Below, piece after piece: positions 34,635 to 45,897 of a DNA stretch of 64,000 nt. Source of the DNA: Legionella maioricensis (GTDB lineage: Bacteria; Pseudomonadota; Gammaproteobacteria; Legionellales; Legionellaceae); assembly GCF_023618015.1 (NCBI RefSeq), contig NZ_JAJKBJ010000004.1, forward strand, positions 150,401 through 214,400, in the 5' to 3' direction. Every line of letters starts with the position of its first letter. Position 1 is the stretch's first letter. The notes beneath the pieces were generated by a model, which worked only from the letters and a program-made list of their open reading frames with translations, made no database searches and was not told the DNA's origin. Both the position numbers and the translations under genes were made by a program.

Positions 34635-35158
34635 AACATCATACCCATCAATGTAAGATCTTCTGGCTGTCCATTAATTAAAAAATGTTCCGGACGTTTT
34701 CCTTCGATTACAAAACCTGCTTTTATAAATGCCCGCTCACTCGCTTTATTACTTTCATAACAGCCGGCAGTTAATTTACGCAGCTTCAATTCGTCACGGG
34801 CAATTTGAGCAAGTAGGCTAATCGCCTGCGTTGCGACTCCCTTCCCGTGTGCTTTTTTTTCTCCAATCATAATCCCTACTTCGCCAAGACCATGCCGTTG
34901 GTTTATTTCAAGTTTAATATTTCCAATATGCTTATTCTCCAATAAAGGAAAACGAATGCCTAGCAACAAAGTATTGTCATTAGCCATACAATTTTTTACA
35001 AATTGGCGAGTGCTCTCCAGGCTATGAATCTCAAATCGGCTTTCAAGATAACGATTCACTTCTGGATCATTAAGCCAATCGATATAAGAAGGCGCCACAT
35101 CATTTTCAGTAAGAACAAACAGCTGGATTAATTCATTAGACCAAGTTGATGCGCGCAT
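34631..35158 (-). CDS. RimJ/RimL-type GNAT acetyltransferase
   Basis: A 175-residue GNAT protein. IQLFVLTENDVAPSYIDWLN and DPEVNRYLESRFEIHS form the substrate half; GEVGIMIGEKKAHGKGVATQ is the acetyl-CoA loop and KLRKLTAGCYESNKASERAF the following helix-strand. It resembles PseH in size and shape and is a paralogue of the gene at 19850-20395. Because a PseH-like domain is already fused to PseG downstream, this one may act on a different amine, such as the one added by the class III aminotransferase. It overlaps hisF (TAATG) and the fusion gene (ATGA). Confidence 0.75.
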   Translation of the reverse strand: MRASTWSNELIQLFVLTENDVAPSYIDWLNDPEVNRYLESRFEIHSLESTRQFVKNCMANDNTLLLGIRFPLLENKHIGNIKLEINQRHGLGEVGIMIGEKKAHGKGVATQAISLLAQIARDELKLRKLTAGCYESNKASERAFIKAGFVIEGKRPEHFLINGQPEDLTLMGMML

Positions 35159-35961
35159 TAATAATTCATCCTAATCGAAATATCTTCGTTATTTAAATGA
35201 GCGCGAAGCTGCATCGGATTTTGATCGCGAAAACTAAAGAACGTCCCCGCCGCAATCGCCTCAGCTCCCCCCAACTTAAAACCCTCAACGAAATGATCGA
35301 CCAAACCACAGCCACCCGATAAAATTACAGGAACAGACACTGCTTTAGCCACCGCGCTTCCCACTTCGTAATTAAGCCCTGAACCCAGGCCATCTTTATC
35401 CATGTCAGTCAAAAGAATTTCACCCGCGCCCGCTTGAACAACCTGTTGTGCCCATTCGACAACGTCCAATTGACTCAGTTTTTTATCTTGCCCATTAAAA
35501 ACCACCGCACGTCCCGTAGCATCTGTTCGAAAATCAATGGACACCACCACGCATTGTGCGCCAAATCGACTGGCTGCTTCGCTAATAAAACCAGGTTGTG
35601 ATAAAGCGATGGAGTTAATGCAGACCTTATCTGCGCCATGAGCCAATAAGGAAGAAAAATCAGACAGACTGCGTACCCCACCGCCAACAGCTAAAGGCAT
35701 AAATGTCTCGCAGGCCAATCGCTCCACAAGAGCAAGCATCGTTGCATCGGAACCTATTTCCGTGCCATTAATATTCAAAACCATCAATTCATCAGCCAAT
35801 TGAGCTTCGTATATTTTTGCTTGCGATACGGCATCACCTACATCATATATCTCAGTATACTGTCTTGTGTTAACCAGAACAGGACGCGTGACCGGGCCAA
35901 TTTTTCGATACTTAATCAATAATTTCGGAATTAATCTTTTTTTTAGATAAGTTAAAGTCAT
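35158..35961 (-). CDS. hisF: HisF-like imidazole-glycerol-phosphate synthase subunit of a sugar amidation system
   Basis: A 267-residue (beta-alpha)8 barrel related to HisF. The phosphate and ammonia-channel features are present (LAVGGGVRSLSDFSSLLAHG, CINSIAL, VVVSIDFRTD with Asp143, AGEILLTDMDKDGLGSG, LSGGCG). The catalytic aspartate of the first strand (IPCLDVK in histidine-pathway HisF) is Leu15 here (IPKLLIK). The acid that opens the imidazole-forming reaction is therefore gone while the second aspartate remains, a pattern typical of HisF2 proteins that only pass ammonia in polysaccharide amidino-group synthesis. It overlaps hisH (ATGA). With HisH and the amidotransferase it forms the acetamidino trio of O-antigen loci such as WbpG-HisH2-HisF2. 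Confidence 0.85.
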   Translation of the reverse strand: MTLTYLKKRLIPKLLIKYRKIGPVTRPVLVNTRQYTEIYDVGDAVSQAKIYEAQLADELMVLNINGTEIGSDATMLALVERLACETFMPLAVGGGVRSLSDFSSLLAHGADKVCINSIALSQPGFISEAASRFGAQCVVVSIDFRTDATGRAVVFNGQDKKLSQLDVVEWAQQVVQAGAGEILLTDMDKDGLGSGLNYEVGSAVAKAVSVPVILSGGCGLVDHFVEGFKLGGAEAIAAGTFFSFRDQNPMQLRAHLNNEDISIRMNY

Positions 35962-36590
35962 CGCGCAAGAAAACCTCTTAGAAATCGCAACCCTGCTTCC
36001 TGACTTTTTTCAGGATGAAATTGCGTGGCTATAATATTGCCTTGTTCAATGATCGCACTAAATCGTTCGCCATGAGTACAAAAGCCTAAAACGGCTCCTT
36101 TGCTTGGATTTTGATAAGCAAAAGAATGATCGAAGTAAAAATCTGTTTCATCTCCAGCAGCAAACTCACCAAAATCGTTTTCAAACGCCACAATATTCCA
36201 ACCCACATGAGGAACTCGAATACCTGGACTTGCTAAAATTCTCTTAACCGTGCCACCAAACCAACCCAATCCTTGGGACTCTTCAGATTCTTCACTGCTG
36301 TCGCTAAGCAATTGCATGCCAACACAGATGCCTAATAAGGGGCGGCCCTCTTCTAAAGCCCATCGCTCAAGGGCAGGAATGAGCCCACTGGAGCGCAGGT
36401 GTTCAGCGCAAAATCCAAACGCCCCCACACCAGGTAAAACAAGGTGGGTGCAGTCTTGTATTTGGTGTTCAGCAACAACCCGAATTACCCGTGCACCAAT
36501 ATGGATAAATGCATTCTCAATAGATTGGATATTACCGGCTTGATAATCGATAATACCAACGACTGCATTGCGGACAGAGTCTATTTTCAT
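35958..36590 (-). CDS. hisH: HisH-like glutamine amidotransferase subunit
   Basis: A 210-residue class I glutaminase. IIDYQAGNIQSIENAF is the N-terminal HisH block, THLVLPGVGAFG the oxyanion strand, GICVGMQLLSDSSEE carries the nucleophile cysteine, and TQFHPEKSQEAG carries the His and Glu of the triad, so it is intact. It should release ammonia from glutamine for the partner HisF-like channel and the WbpG-like amidotransferase upstream, giving an acetamidino group on a nonulosonic or uronic acid. Both junctions are ATGA overlaps. The same pair occurs in histidine biosynthesis, but no other his genes lie here. Confidence 0.88.
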   Translation of the reverse strand: MKIDSVRNAVVGIIDYQAGNIQSIENAFIHIGARVIRVVAEHQIQDCTHLVLPGVGAFGFCAEHLRSSGLIPALERWALEEGRPLLGICVGMQLLSDSSEESEESQGLGWFGGTVKRILASPGIRVPHVGWNIVAFENDFGEFAAGDETDFYFDHSFAYQNPSKGAVLGFCTHGERFSAIIEQGNIIATQFHPEKSQEAGLRFLRGFLAR

Positions 36591-37792
36591 GCGATTACAT
36601 CTCTAACCTTGGAAGCACGCCAACGTGCAATGACCTCTTCGGCATCGACTCGAACCATTGAACCGTCACGACTCCATACATCAAAATCAGGAGTCTTTTC
36701 CCCAGGCTTTGTTTTTTGCAGATCATGGACGTAAGGACTGACTTGATGACTCATAGCGATATCAATGAACTCTTTTTCAGTCAACCCAATAAAATCAAGG
36801 AACAAATCCAGACTTGGCGGTCTTTTCCCTTCATATGCGTCGATAAGTTTTTGCCCTTCTTCTTTGGTCAAACGACCATTACGAATATCAATAGCAACTA
36901 AATGCGAGGGACGTGAGTATCCTCGTTTAATATACTTGATATAATCTCGCACCCCTTGCATGTAACATTCAATTTTTTCATATTGGTATTGTGGAGGCAC
37001 ATTCTCAACGGGAGCCCCTTTCCAACCTAATTCGCGTTGAATTATTTCCGATTGTCTTTTTACGTCCCAGGAAGTATAAGAGCCTAAGCAAACCGAACGA
37101 TAATTAAGAGCGCGTAATTCTTTCAGCGGTGGATAAGAATAAGGTTTCAAATCGCGTGGATCAACATCACCGCCAAGCCGAATAAACATATCATCAGCAC
37201 TGATTCCAAGATTAACATAACGATTAAATCGTTTTTCATCAACTTCTTCGACCTGATCATAACTGAAATATGCAGTATATTCTGATGAACGCTCGCCCCA
37301 GAATATCAAAGGGACTTTTTTCTCAAGTGCAACCCACATTGGATAAGAAAAAATACCGGTATGGCAATGCCAGCAAAAGTCGCCCTTTTCAAGGAAACTT
37401 TGCAGCATGAGTTTCTGGACTACTTTCCAGTTAGGTGTAAAAGTCATTATATCCACACCCAATTCCCGAACGGTACGTTTTACGTTCTCTTCAAGATTAG
37501 GTCTCATGAACCCGTGATCAAATCGTACGACCAAAGGTTTGATGCCGTACTCTTTTACGAGATAATACAAAGTCCAAGTACTGTCCTTTCCACCGCTGAA
37601 AGGAACAATACAATCATAATCATATTTTCCACGATGTTCTTCTATGAGTACATCAAGCGCTTTCTTGTTGGCCGCCCAATCAATCTGCTCCCGTTTGAAT
37701 TCCTGTTGGCGACAAATGTTACATACGCCCTCATTATCAAAAGATATGGTTTCATGGGTTTCTGGCAGTCCGCAGTGGGAACATCGTTTCAT
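36587..37792 (-). CDS. N-acetyl sugar amidotransferase (WbpG/PseA family)
   Basis: A 401-residue PP-loop ATPase. Four cysteines in two CxxC pairs (CSHCGLPE near residue 4 and CNICRQQEF near 27) form a zinc site, and VPFSGGKDSTWTLYYLVKEY near 65-84 is the ATP-pyrophosphatase loop. EKGDFCWHCHTGIFSYP adds a second cysteine cluster. WbpG uses ammonia from HisH2/HisF2 to turn an acetamido group into acetamidino; PseA does the same on pseudaminic acid. Its place just upstream of hisH-hisF supports this. The gene is 43 bases from the aldo/keto reductase gene. Product: an acetamidino group on a 5- or 7-acetamido nonulosonate, which is inference. Confidence 0.87.
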   Translation of the reverse strand: MKRCSHCGLPETHETISFDNEGVCNICRQQEFKREQIDWAANKKALDVLIEEHRGKYDYDCIVPFSGGKDSTWTLYYLVKEYGIKPLVVRFDHGFMRPNLEENVKRTVRELGVDIMTFTPNWKVVQKLMLQSFLEKGDFCWHCHTGIFSYPMWVALEKKVPLIFWGERSSEYTAYFSYDQVEEVDEKRFNRYVNLGISADDMFIRLGGDVDPRDLKPYSYPPLKELRALNYRSVCLGSYTSWDVKRQSEIIQRELGWKGAPVENVPPQYQYEKIECYMQGVRDYIKYIKRGYSRPSHLVAIDIRNGRLTKEEGQKLIDAYEGKRPPSLDLFLDFIGLTEKEFIDIAMSHQVSPYVHDLQKTKPGEKTPDFDVWSRDGSMVRVDAEEVIARWRASKVRDVIA

Positions 37793-37835
37793 TTTATTTA
37801 ACTCCGTAAATCTGAATTTCAGCTAATTAATTTGC

Positions 37836-38692
37836 TCACCAACGACGTGGATCAATTACCTCTGTATCATCCGTAGATAAAGAAGGAGCAGTGAGTGGAA
37901 CAGCACTGGTCCAGGCAGTAAGAATCTCTTCAAGATGCGATAATTTATCAACTCCAACAACACAGTAGCGTACGCCGGGCAGTCCTTTTGCAATACTTAA
38001 AGAGGCCTGCAAAGGAGTAAGTTGATGTTCATCACACCATTTTCCCCAGGCATTAATGCTGTTTGTTGCTTGTGGCAACTGTTTTGATGCTATCTCAGGG
38101 GCCAACAATAATATACCTTGGAGGAAAACGCTTCTCAAATATAACTCAACATTATTTATATTTTTTGTAGCGGTTATTCGCTGATCCAATGCATTTCCTG
38201 GTATTTGAGCTACCGCGATAGGAAATTTATTCTGCAGCAAAGCCAATTCAGAGGGCGAATAACAAGAGACTCCAAGTCTGATAGAAGAATCGGAAATTGC
38301 CTGGAAAGCAGCCTGCCAAGCAATAGTTCCGTGCTGCTCAAGTAAATCTTCACTTCGATGAAACAAAAGAGTGGTTAAACGCTCACCCAGACGCTCCCTG
38401 GATTTTTGAATGGAATGGGTAACAAAATGGGCTATCTCTGCAGAGCTCGACTCTTTAGGCAAAGCAGGAATCTTTGAAACCATTCTGAAAGGATACCCTT
38501 CCGTCAATGGACCGAGATTCTCTTCAATGGTGCCGTAAGCAGGAGCGGTATCCAGTACACGAATCCCATACTCCCAAGCTCTGGCAAAAATATTCTGTAC
38601 CTCTTTTGTTGGAACTGGCTCACCACGACCTACAATTCCATACTTCATACCAAATTGTACAGTCCCCAAAGCTAACTCAACGTTGGGCGCTC

Positions 38693-38696
<4 letters not shown>
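37836..38696 (-). CDS. Aldo/keto reductase
   Basis: A 286-residue member of the aldo/keto reductase superfamily. The catalytic tetrad can be placed: Asp and Tyr in RVLDTAPAYGTIEENLG, Lys in MVSKIPALP, and His in LLFHRSEDLL. The N-terminus LALGTVQFGMKYGIVGRGE is typical of the NADPH-dependent group found in polysaccharide and nonulosonate clusters. It overlaps pseC by ATGA, so it is coupled to the pathway. It may reduce the 4-keto or another keto group and so divert the PseB product, or it may modify the finished sugar; the substrate is not known. Confidence 0.8.
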
Positions 38697-41405
<2,709 letters not shown>

Positions 41406-42698
41406 TCAAATGACCCAAGTCCCTGAAGCGTCTACGACAATATATTTTTGGCGCACATTCACGGGAATTTCTTTAAACATCTTATGATTCACCAGCATTA
41501 ATATAATATCTGTTTCTGCTAATCCTTGCTCCACTGTATTAAGTTCGGCAATCCCCGATAATTCTGGTGGAAGCGTGTCTATATATGGTTCCACTACTTT
41601 AACAGGGCCAGGATGGCTCAACGCAATTTCTTTGGTTATTTCTAAAGCCGGACTTTCGCGTAAATCATCAATATCCGCCTTAAAGGCTAAACCAAAACAT
41701 GAAATAGTCACATCTTTAGCTGTTTTTTCCGGATGCTTCTGAAGGAACTTAGAAACTGCCAGGTGAACCTTTTCAACCACCCATTCTGGTTTACTGTCAT
41801 TAATTTCACGTGCGGTACGTATCAGGCGAGCCTGTTCAGGCGATTGGCTTACGATAAACCAGGGATCTACGGCGATACAATGCCCCCCAACGCCTGGGCC
41901 AGGTTGAAGAATATTGACTCGTGGATGCAGATTGGCAAGTCGAATCAACTCCCACACATTAATATCTAACTTATCACAGATAAAAGATAGCTCGTTGGCA
42001 AAAGCAATATTAACATCGCGAAAACTATTTTCAGTTAACTTGCACATTTCCGCAGTACGAGAATGAGTAACAATGCATTCGCCTTCGACAAAAATTTTAT
42101 ATAATTGTACTGCCGCAGCAGAGCACTTTGGAGTCATACCACCAATAACGCGATCATTTTGTACTAATTCACGCAAAACATGTCCAGGTAAAACACGTTC
42201 GGGACAGTATGCAATTCGAATATCGGAATCCTCTCCATGAGATTGCGGGAAGGTGAGGTCCGGTCGCGCACTGGCAAGCCACCCAGCCATCTGTTCCGTT
42301 GCGCCAACCGGAGATGTGGATTCGAGAATGACTAAATCACCCTTTTTTAAAACTGGTGCAATCGATAGACTGGCTGCTTCAATATAACTTAAGTCTGGCT
42401 CATGCCCTTCTTTAAAAGGAGTTGGTACTGCAATAAGGAATGCATCGGCAGATTCAGGATGTTGGGTGGCACGAAGGTACCCCTCAGTGACTGCTGCATG
42501 CACTACGATATCAAGCTCAGGTTCTATAATATGTATCTCGCCGCGATTAATCGTATGAATGGTTTCTTCACAGACATCCACACCAATTACAGACAACTTA
42601 CGGGAAGCAAGCACTGCTGCTGTAGGTAATCCTATGTAGCCAAGACCAATTACTGACACCTTTGAAAAGGGAAAATTATTTAATTTTTGTTCTAACAT
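41406..42698 (-). CDS. wecC: UDP-N-acetyl-D-mannosamine dehydrogenase
   Basis: A 430-residue UDP-sugar dehydrogenase that oxidises UDP-ManNAc to UDP-ManNAcA. VIGLGYIGLPTAAVLASRKL is the N-terminal NAD motif, LIAVPTPF and STSPVGATEQM the Rossmann continuation, YCPERVLPGHVLREL the substrate loop, KLTENSFRDVNIAFANEL the central helix (Lys, Asn), and GPGVGGHCIAVDPWF carries the catalytic cysteine. CFGLAFKADIDDLRESPA is the C-terminal UDP-binding site. All are intact. It starts inside the end of wecB (7-base overlap) with AGGAAAG upstream. The ManNAcA could go into the O-unit or a common antigen-like core. Confidence 0.93.
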   Translation of the reverse strand: MLEQKLNNFPFSKVSVIGLGYIGLPTAAVLASRKLSVIGVDVCEETIHTINRGEIHIIEPELDIVVHAAVTEGYLRATQHPESADAFLIAVPTPFKEGHEPDLSYIEAASLSIAPVLKKGDLVILESTSPVGATEQMAGWLASARPDLTFPQSHGEDSDIRIAYCPERVLPGHVLRELVQNDRVIGGMTPKCSAAAVQLYKIFVEGECIVTHSRTAEMCKLTENSFRDVNIAFANELSFICDKLDINVWELIRLANLHPRVNILQPGPGVGGHCIAVDPWFIVSQSPEQARLIRTAREINDSKPEWVVEKVHLAVSKFLQKHPEKTAKDVTISCFGLAFKADIDDLRESPALEITKEIALSHPGPVKVVEPYIDTLPPELSGIAELNTVEQGLAETDIILMLVNHKMFKEIPVNVRQKYIVVDASGTWVI

Positions 42699-43909
42699 GG
42701 TATGTTTTCTTTCCTATAACAGGAGGTATTTTTTTCAACCGGATAAACAAAAGGATTAGATAAAACAACAGTCCTGTTTCTGGAAGTTAATTGCGAAATA
42801 ACCTCGGCAATACGCTCTGATGCTTTTCCATCTCCATATGGATTTTGCGCACAACTCATTCTCTGATACAACTCATTATTTGTTAAAAGCAAGGCTACAT
42901 TTCCTACAATTTTTTCAATGTCCGTTCCTACCAGTTTTACTGTACCTGATTCAACGGCTTCCGGCCTCTCGGTGATATCTCTCATGACCAGAACAGGTTT
43001 GCCAAGTGAAGGAGCCTCTTCTTGTATCCCTCCAGAATCGGTAAGAATAATATAAGCAGATTTCATAAGGTACACAAACGGCAAATAATCAACGGGCTCA
43101 ATGAGGTGCACATTGGAAATATGACCAAGTAATGATTTGACTGGTTGTTGCACATGGGGGTTCAAATGGACAGGATATACAATATCAATATATGGGAAGA
43201 GCACTGCAATCTCGGCCAATGCCCGACAAATACGTTCAAATCCCTCACCAAAGTTTTCCCGTCGGTGGCCGGTCACTAATATAAATCTGCGCTCTGGACT
43301 TAAAAAAGGGAATTCTGAACTTAACTTGCAAGAAAGCGCAGAATCCTGGTCTATTTTATCGACCATTTCATTCAGGGCATCAATAACCGTATTACCCGTC
43401 ACATAGATTGATTCAGGCGCCACCCCTTCGCGCAGAAGATTTTCACGCGAACATTGGGTGGGCGCAAAATGAGCAACTGCTAATGCGCCAGCTAATTTAC
43501 GATTAGCTTCCTCTGGCCATGGAGAAGTCATATCCCCCGTTCGAAGACCCGCTTCAATATGTACAACGGGAATACGATGGTAATATGCAGAAAGAGAGGC
43601 TGCCAAGGTGGTTGTCGTATCGCCGTGAACTAAAACAAAATCAGGTTTGTATTGTTTAAATACTTCGGCTAACCCCATGAGTATTTTTGTTGTAAGACTG
43701 GATAGATCTTGATTAGCGGTCATTACCCTCAAATTAAAATCTGGTTTTATCTCAAATAAGTTAAGAACCGATTCCAGCATTTGCTGATGTTGCTCTGTAA
43801 CACAAATTTTATTACAAATTGTATTCCGGGCTTCAAGTTCTTTGATGAGGGGAGCCATCTTAATGGCCTCAGGGCGAGTGCCAAAAACACATAGTGTGTT
43901 AACAGTCAT
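42692..43909 (-). CDS. wecB: UDP-N-acetylglucosamine 2-epimerase (non-hydrolysing)
   Basis: A 405-residue enzyme that makes UDP-ManNAc. TLCVFGTRPEAIKMAPLIKE is the signature N-terminus; CVTEQHQQMLESVLNLF, LVHGDTTTTLAASLSAYYHR, HIEAGLRTGDMTSPWPEE, RRENFGEGFERI and ILTDSGGIQEEAPSLGKPVL complete the WecB/MnaA fold, with the key Asp, Glu and His residues present. ATG at 43909 has GGATGATT just before it, so it is preferred to the ATG two codons upstream. It forms an operon with wecC. It is the right-most gene of the LPS block. Confidence 0.92.
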   Translation of the reverse strand: MTVNTLCVFGTRPEAIKMAPLIKELEARNTICNKICVTEQHQQMLESVLNLFEIKPDFNLRVMTANQDLSSLTTKILMGLAEVFKQYKPDFVLVHGDTTTTLAASLSAYYHRIPVVHIEAGLRTGDMTSPWPEEANRKLAGALAVAHFAPTQCSRENLLREGVAPESIYVTGNTVIDALNEMVDKIDQDSALSCKLSSEFPFLSPERRFILVTGHRRENFGEGFERICRALAEIAVLFPYIDIVYPVHLNPHVQQPVKSLLGHISNVHLIEPVDYLPFVYLMKSAYIILTDSGGIQEEAPSLGKPVLVMRDITERPEAVESGTVKLVGTDIEKIVGNVALLLTNNELYQRMSCAQNPYGDGKASERIAEVISQLTSRNRTVVLSNPFVYPVEKNTSCYRKENIPC

Positions 43910-44228
43910 AATCATCCAATTTAAAAATTAACACGAAGACTGATGCTTAAACCTAAAAAATATAGTCTGTGGTGAACCGTCAGTATAGGGCAGATTAAAA
44001 TAAATCAATCTTAGGACATTGAAGTTCACTGCAAGATATAAAACATCATTTTCTGCGAAAGTATTTTCACATAAGTTATCAGTCTTGTCATTAACAATTC
44101 CTTTTTTGGAATATCCAAATGACGATTAGAACGGGCTTTTTTGAATCTAGAAATTATAGAAAGGAATTTTGAGTTCGTCCCGAGCATTTTTAAGTACTCG
44201 GAACTGGATGAACTGCGAGGAAATCAAT
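43910..44228. other. Intergenic region between wecB and csrA with an imperfect hairpin
   Basis: A 319-base gap with no credible gene. On the minus strand, about 25-50 bases past the csrA stop, GTTCCGAG and CTCGGGAC (44177-44184 with 44197-44204) can pair in an eight-base stem around a 12-base AT-rich loop, with a flanking AGTTC/GAACT that could extend it. No U-run follows, so it is at best a weak terminator or an mRNA 3' stabiliser for csrA. The wecB promoter presumably lies in this gap, but no clear -35/-10 pair was found. Confidence 0.5.
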
Positions 44229-44423
44229 TTATACTGTTTCTTCAGAACCATCAGATTCTTTTTCTTGTTGTATACGCAAATAAATTTCTTCACGGTGAAC
44301 AGAAACATCTTTTGGTGCATTAATACCTAAGCGAACCTGGTTACCCTTCACACCCAATACAGTGATGTTAACATCATCACCAATAATCAATGTTTCACCT
44401 ATACGCCGAGTCAATATCAACAT
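44229..44423 (-). CDS. csrA: Carbon storage regulator CsrA
   Basis: A 64-residue RNA-binding regulator. [20 protein letters not shown] is the invariant CsrA start, [20 protein letters not shown] the core strands, and [15 protein letters not shown] the end, including the Arg44-type residue (HREEIY) needed to bind GGA-containing mRNA leaders. It acts as a dimer in the cytoplasm. In Legionella CsrA represses transmissive-phase traits until sequestered by small RNAs under LetA/S control (established knowledge). The start ATG has a strong AGGGAGAT site upstream. It stands at the edge of the LPS locus, separated from it by 319 bases. The tail [10 protein letters not shown] is a lineage-type extension. 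Confidence 0.97.
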   Translation of the reverse strand: MLILTRRIGETLIIGDDVNITVLGVKGNQVRLGINAPKDVSVHREEIYLRIQQEKESDGSEETV

Positions 44424-44877
44424 GACTAAATCTCCCTAACGATGCAGCTACCTACTTCTCCATAGAACGCTTCCATGGTGTTCTTAGCAGCTACTAAATG
44501 ACTAAAAATTAAACAATATTATTGTTTGCATCTTATTTTACACGCTGATTATTAACAGAGTATTAAGAAAATAGAGATTTATATTTTTAATTTAGCAAAA
44601 AATATAATTTTTATGAGGAAAAATTCCTGTCAAAAAACCTAAATGCTGTCTGTTAACTCCCTTTAAAATTATTTTCCATGAAAAATATATCAATAAAATC
44701 AATGTAATACAATTTAAAGTTCAAAGAGCAAAATAGAAATGCCTCCGCTGCAATACCTAAAATCAAATAAATAAAAAAATTTAAAAAAAATTAAGAGCTA
44801 TTTGACATTTGTTTTCAAACCTACGTCCCGCGGGCAAGTCGCGAGACGTCAATAATACTTATAAAATGAATAAAAGC
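44424..44877. other. AT-rich csrA upstream region
   Basis: A 454-base, strongly AT-rich gap between csrA and the WbpL-like gene with no gene. Reading the minus strand, a perfect TTGACA lies at 44628-44633, but the best -10 partner is only AATTAT at 18 bases, so I cannot call the promoter firmly. The csrA ribosome site AGGGAGAT is at about 44431-44438. The segment next to the WbpL-like stop holds the hairpin repeat at 44823-44849. CsrA control RNAs were not seen here. Confidence 0.5.
44823..44849. repeat. Hairpin repeat, ACGTCCCG family (second copy)
   Basis: ACGTCCCGCG (44823-44832) and CGCGAGACGT (44840-44849) form a 10-base stem with one mismatch around a 7-base loop. It lies 28 bases past the stop of the WbpL-like gene on the minus strand and resembles the copy at 41282-41308. 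AT-rich sequence follows on the minus strand side but no true U-run, so it is a weak terminator candidate at most. Confidence 0.6.
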
Positions 44878-45897
44878 CTAAATTTTTATGCGTTGAAACA
44901 TAGGAAAAAGCTTTTCAATCGAATAATAAATTAAAAACATAAAGCCTAATTGCAACAGCAACAACATAGCTGCATTAAATAATGTGGCTTGCGATAATAA
45001 AACCAGAACTAAAAAAAAGCTATTTATCAACAGTTGACCTAATAGAATAATCCGTGAATCCACCCCAAACTGTTTCAAACGTTGATATGCGTGTTTTCTA
45101 TGAGGAGTAGACCATTTTTCTTTATTTATAATTCGCCGCAATAGCGTGATGGTTGCATCAAAAAGGAATAAACCATTCAGCATGAGCCAATATAAAATTG
45201 GAATTTGATATTTTTGTTGGGCGATTAGAGCAATACAAAAAATAACCAGGCCTAAGGTAGCGCTGCCTATATCCCCCATAAATAATTTTGCTGGTGGGAA
45301 ATTAAAAATTAAAAATCCAATCAAACTAAAAATAAAAATAAGACAAAAATCCTGATACATCATGGCATGGTGCAAACTAAACAAGAGAGCATAGGCAGCA
45401 AATAAGAATAGGGCTTGAGATGCGCAAAAGCCATCAAGTCCATCCATAAAGTTAAAATGATTAATAGCCCAGAGTACGCCAAAAAATAAAAAAGGAATAA
45501 TCAAATACTGGTTTGTAACAGTGAATACAACAAAATCCAATTTATCTGGCTTCATAAAGAGCGCTATTAACAAAGCCACTAGTGATTGAATCAAAAACCT
45601 GGGTTTAACGGTTAAATGATATAAATCGTCTAAAAAGCTCACCGTAGCTAATAATATAATACTGATTACAAAAATATTATGTTCGCCCAAAGGGGTTTGG
45701 GTAAAATAACAAATAAATGGCAATACCATTAATGGCAATCCAATAAAAACAATCCCTCCTCCTCTAATAGTAGGAGTCGAATGAAGTGATCGCTCATTAG
45801 GCTTATCCATCAAACTCGTATTTTGGGCAAAGACACAAAACACTTTAGTCAGAGCAGCAGAGAGAATAACCAAAAACAGACTAAGAATTAGATTCAT
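44878..45897 (-). CDS. Undecaprenyl-phosphate sugar-1-phosphate transferase (WecA/WbpL family)
   Basis: A 339-residue membrane protein with about ten to eleven transmembrane segments. TSLMDKPNERSLHSTPTIRG (near 28-47) is the first cytoplasmic loop, NHFNFMDGLDGFCASQALFL carries the catalytic Asp residues, FPPAKLFMGDIGSATLGLVI the second Mg-binding Asp, and KWSTPHRKHAYQRL the basic HRxHxY-type segment. It transfers a GlcNAc-, FucNAc- or QuiNAc-1-phosphate to undecaprenyl phosphate, starting O-unit synthesis. It overlaps the reductase/epimerase gene by 17 bases; the WbpL-WbpV pairing in Pseudomonas points to FucNAc or QuiNAc as the first sugar. Confidence 0.88.
   Translation of the reverse strand: MNLILSLFLVILSAALTKVFCVFAQNTSLMDKPNERSLHSTPTIRGGGIVFIGLPLMVLPFICYFTQTPLGEHNIFVISIILLATVSFLDDLYHLTVKPRFLIQSLVALLIALFMKPDKLDFVVFTVTNQYLIIPFLFFGVLWAINHFNFMDGLDGFCASQALFLFAAYALLFSLHHAMMYQDFCLIFIFSLIGFLIFNFPPAKLFMGDIGSATLGLVIFCIALIAQQKYQIPILYWLMLNGLFLFDATITLLRRIINKEKWSTPHRKHAYQRLKQFGVDSRIILLGQLLINSFFLVLVLLSQATLFNAAMLLLLQLGFMFLIYYSIEKLFPMFQRIKI

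Noticed and set aside
35158..36590. Histidine biosynthesis genes
   Set aside because: HisF lacks its first catalytic aspartate, no other his gene is near, and the pair adjoins a WbpG-like amidotransferase.
44628..44633. Perfect TTGACA upstream of csrA as a promoter
   Set aside because: The best -10 partner is weak and at 18 bases; not enough to call a promoter.
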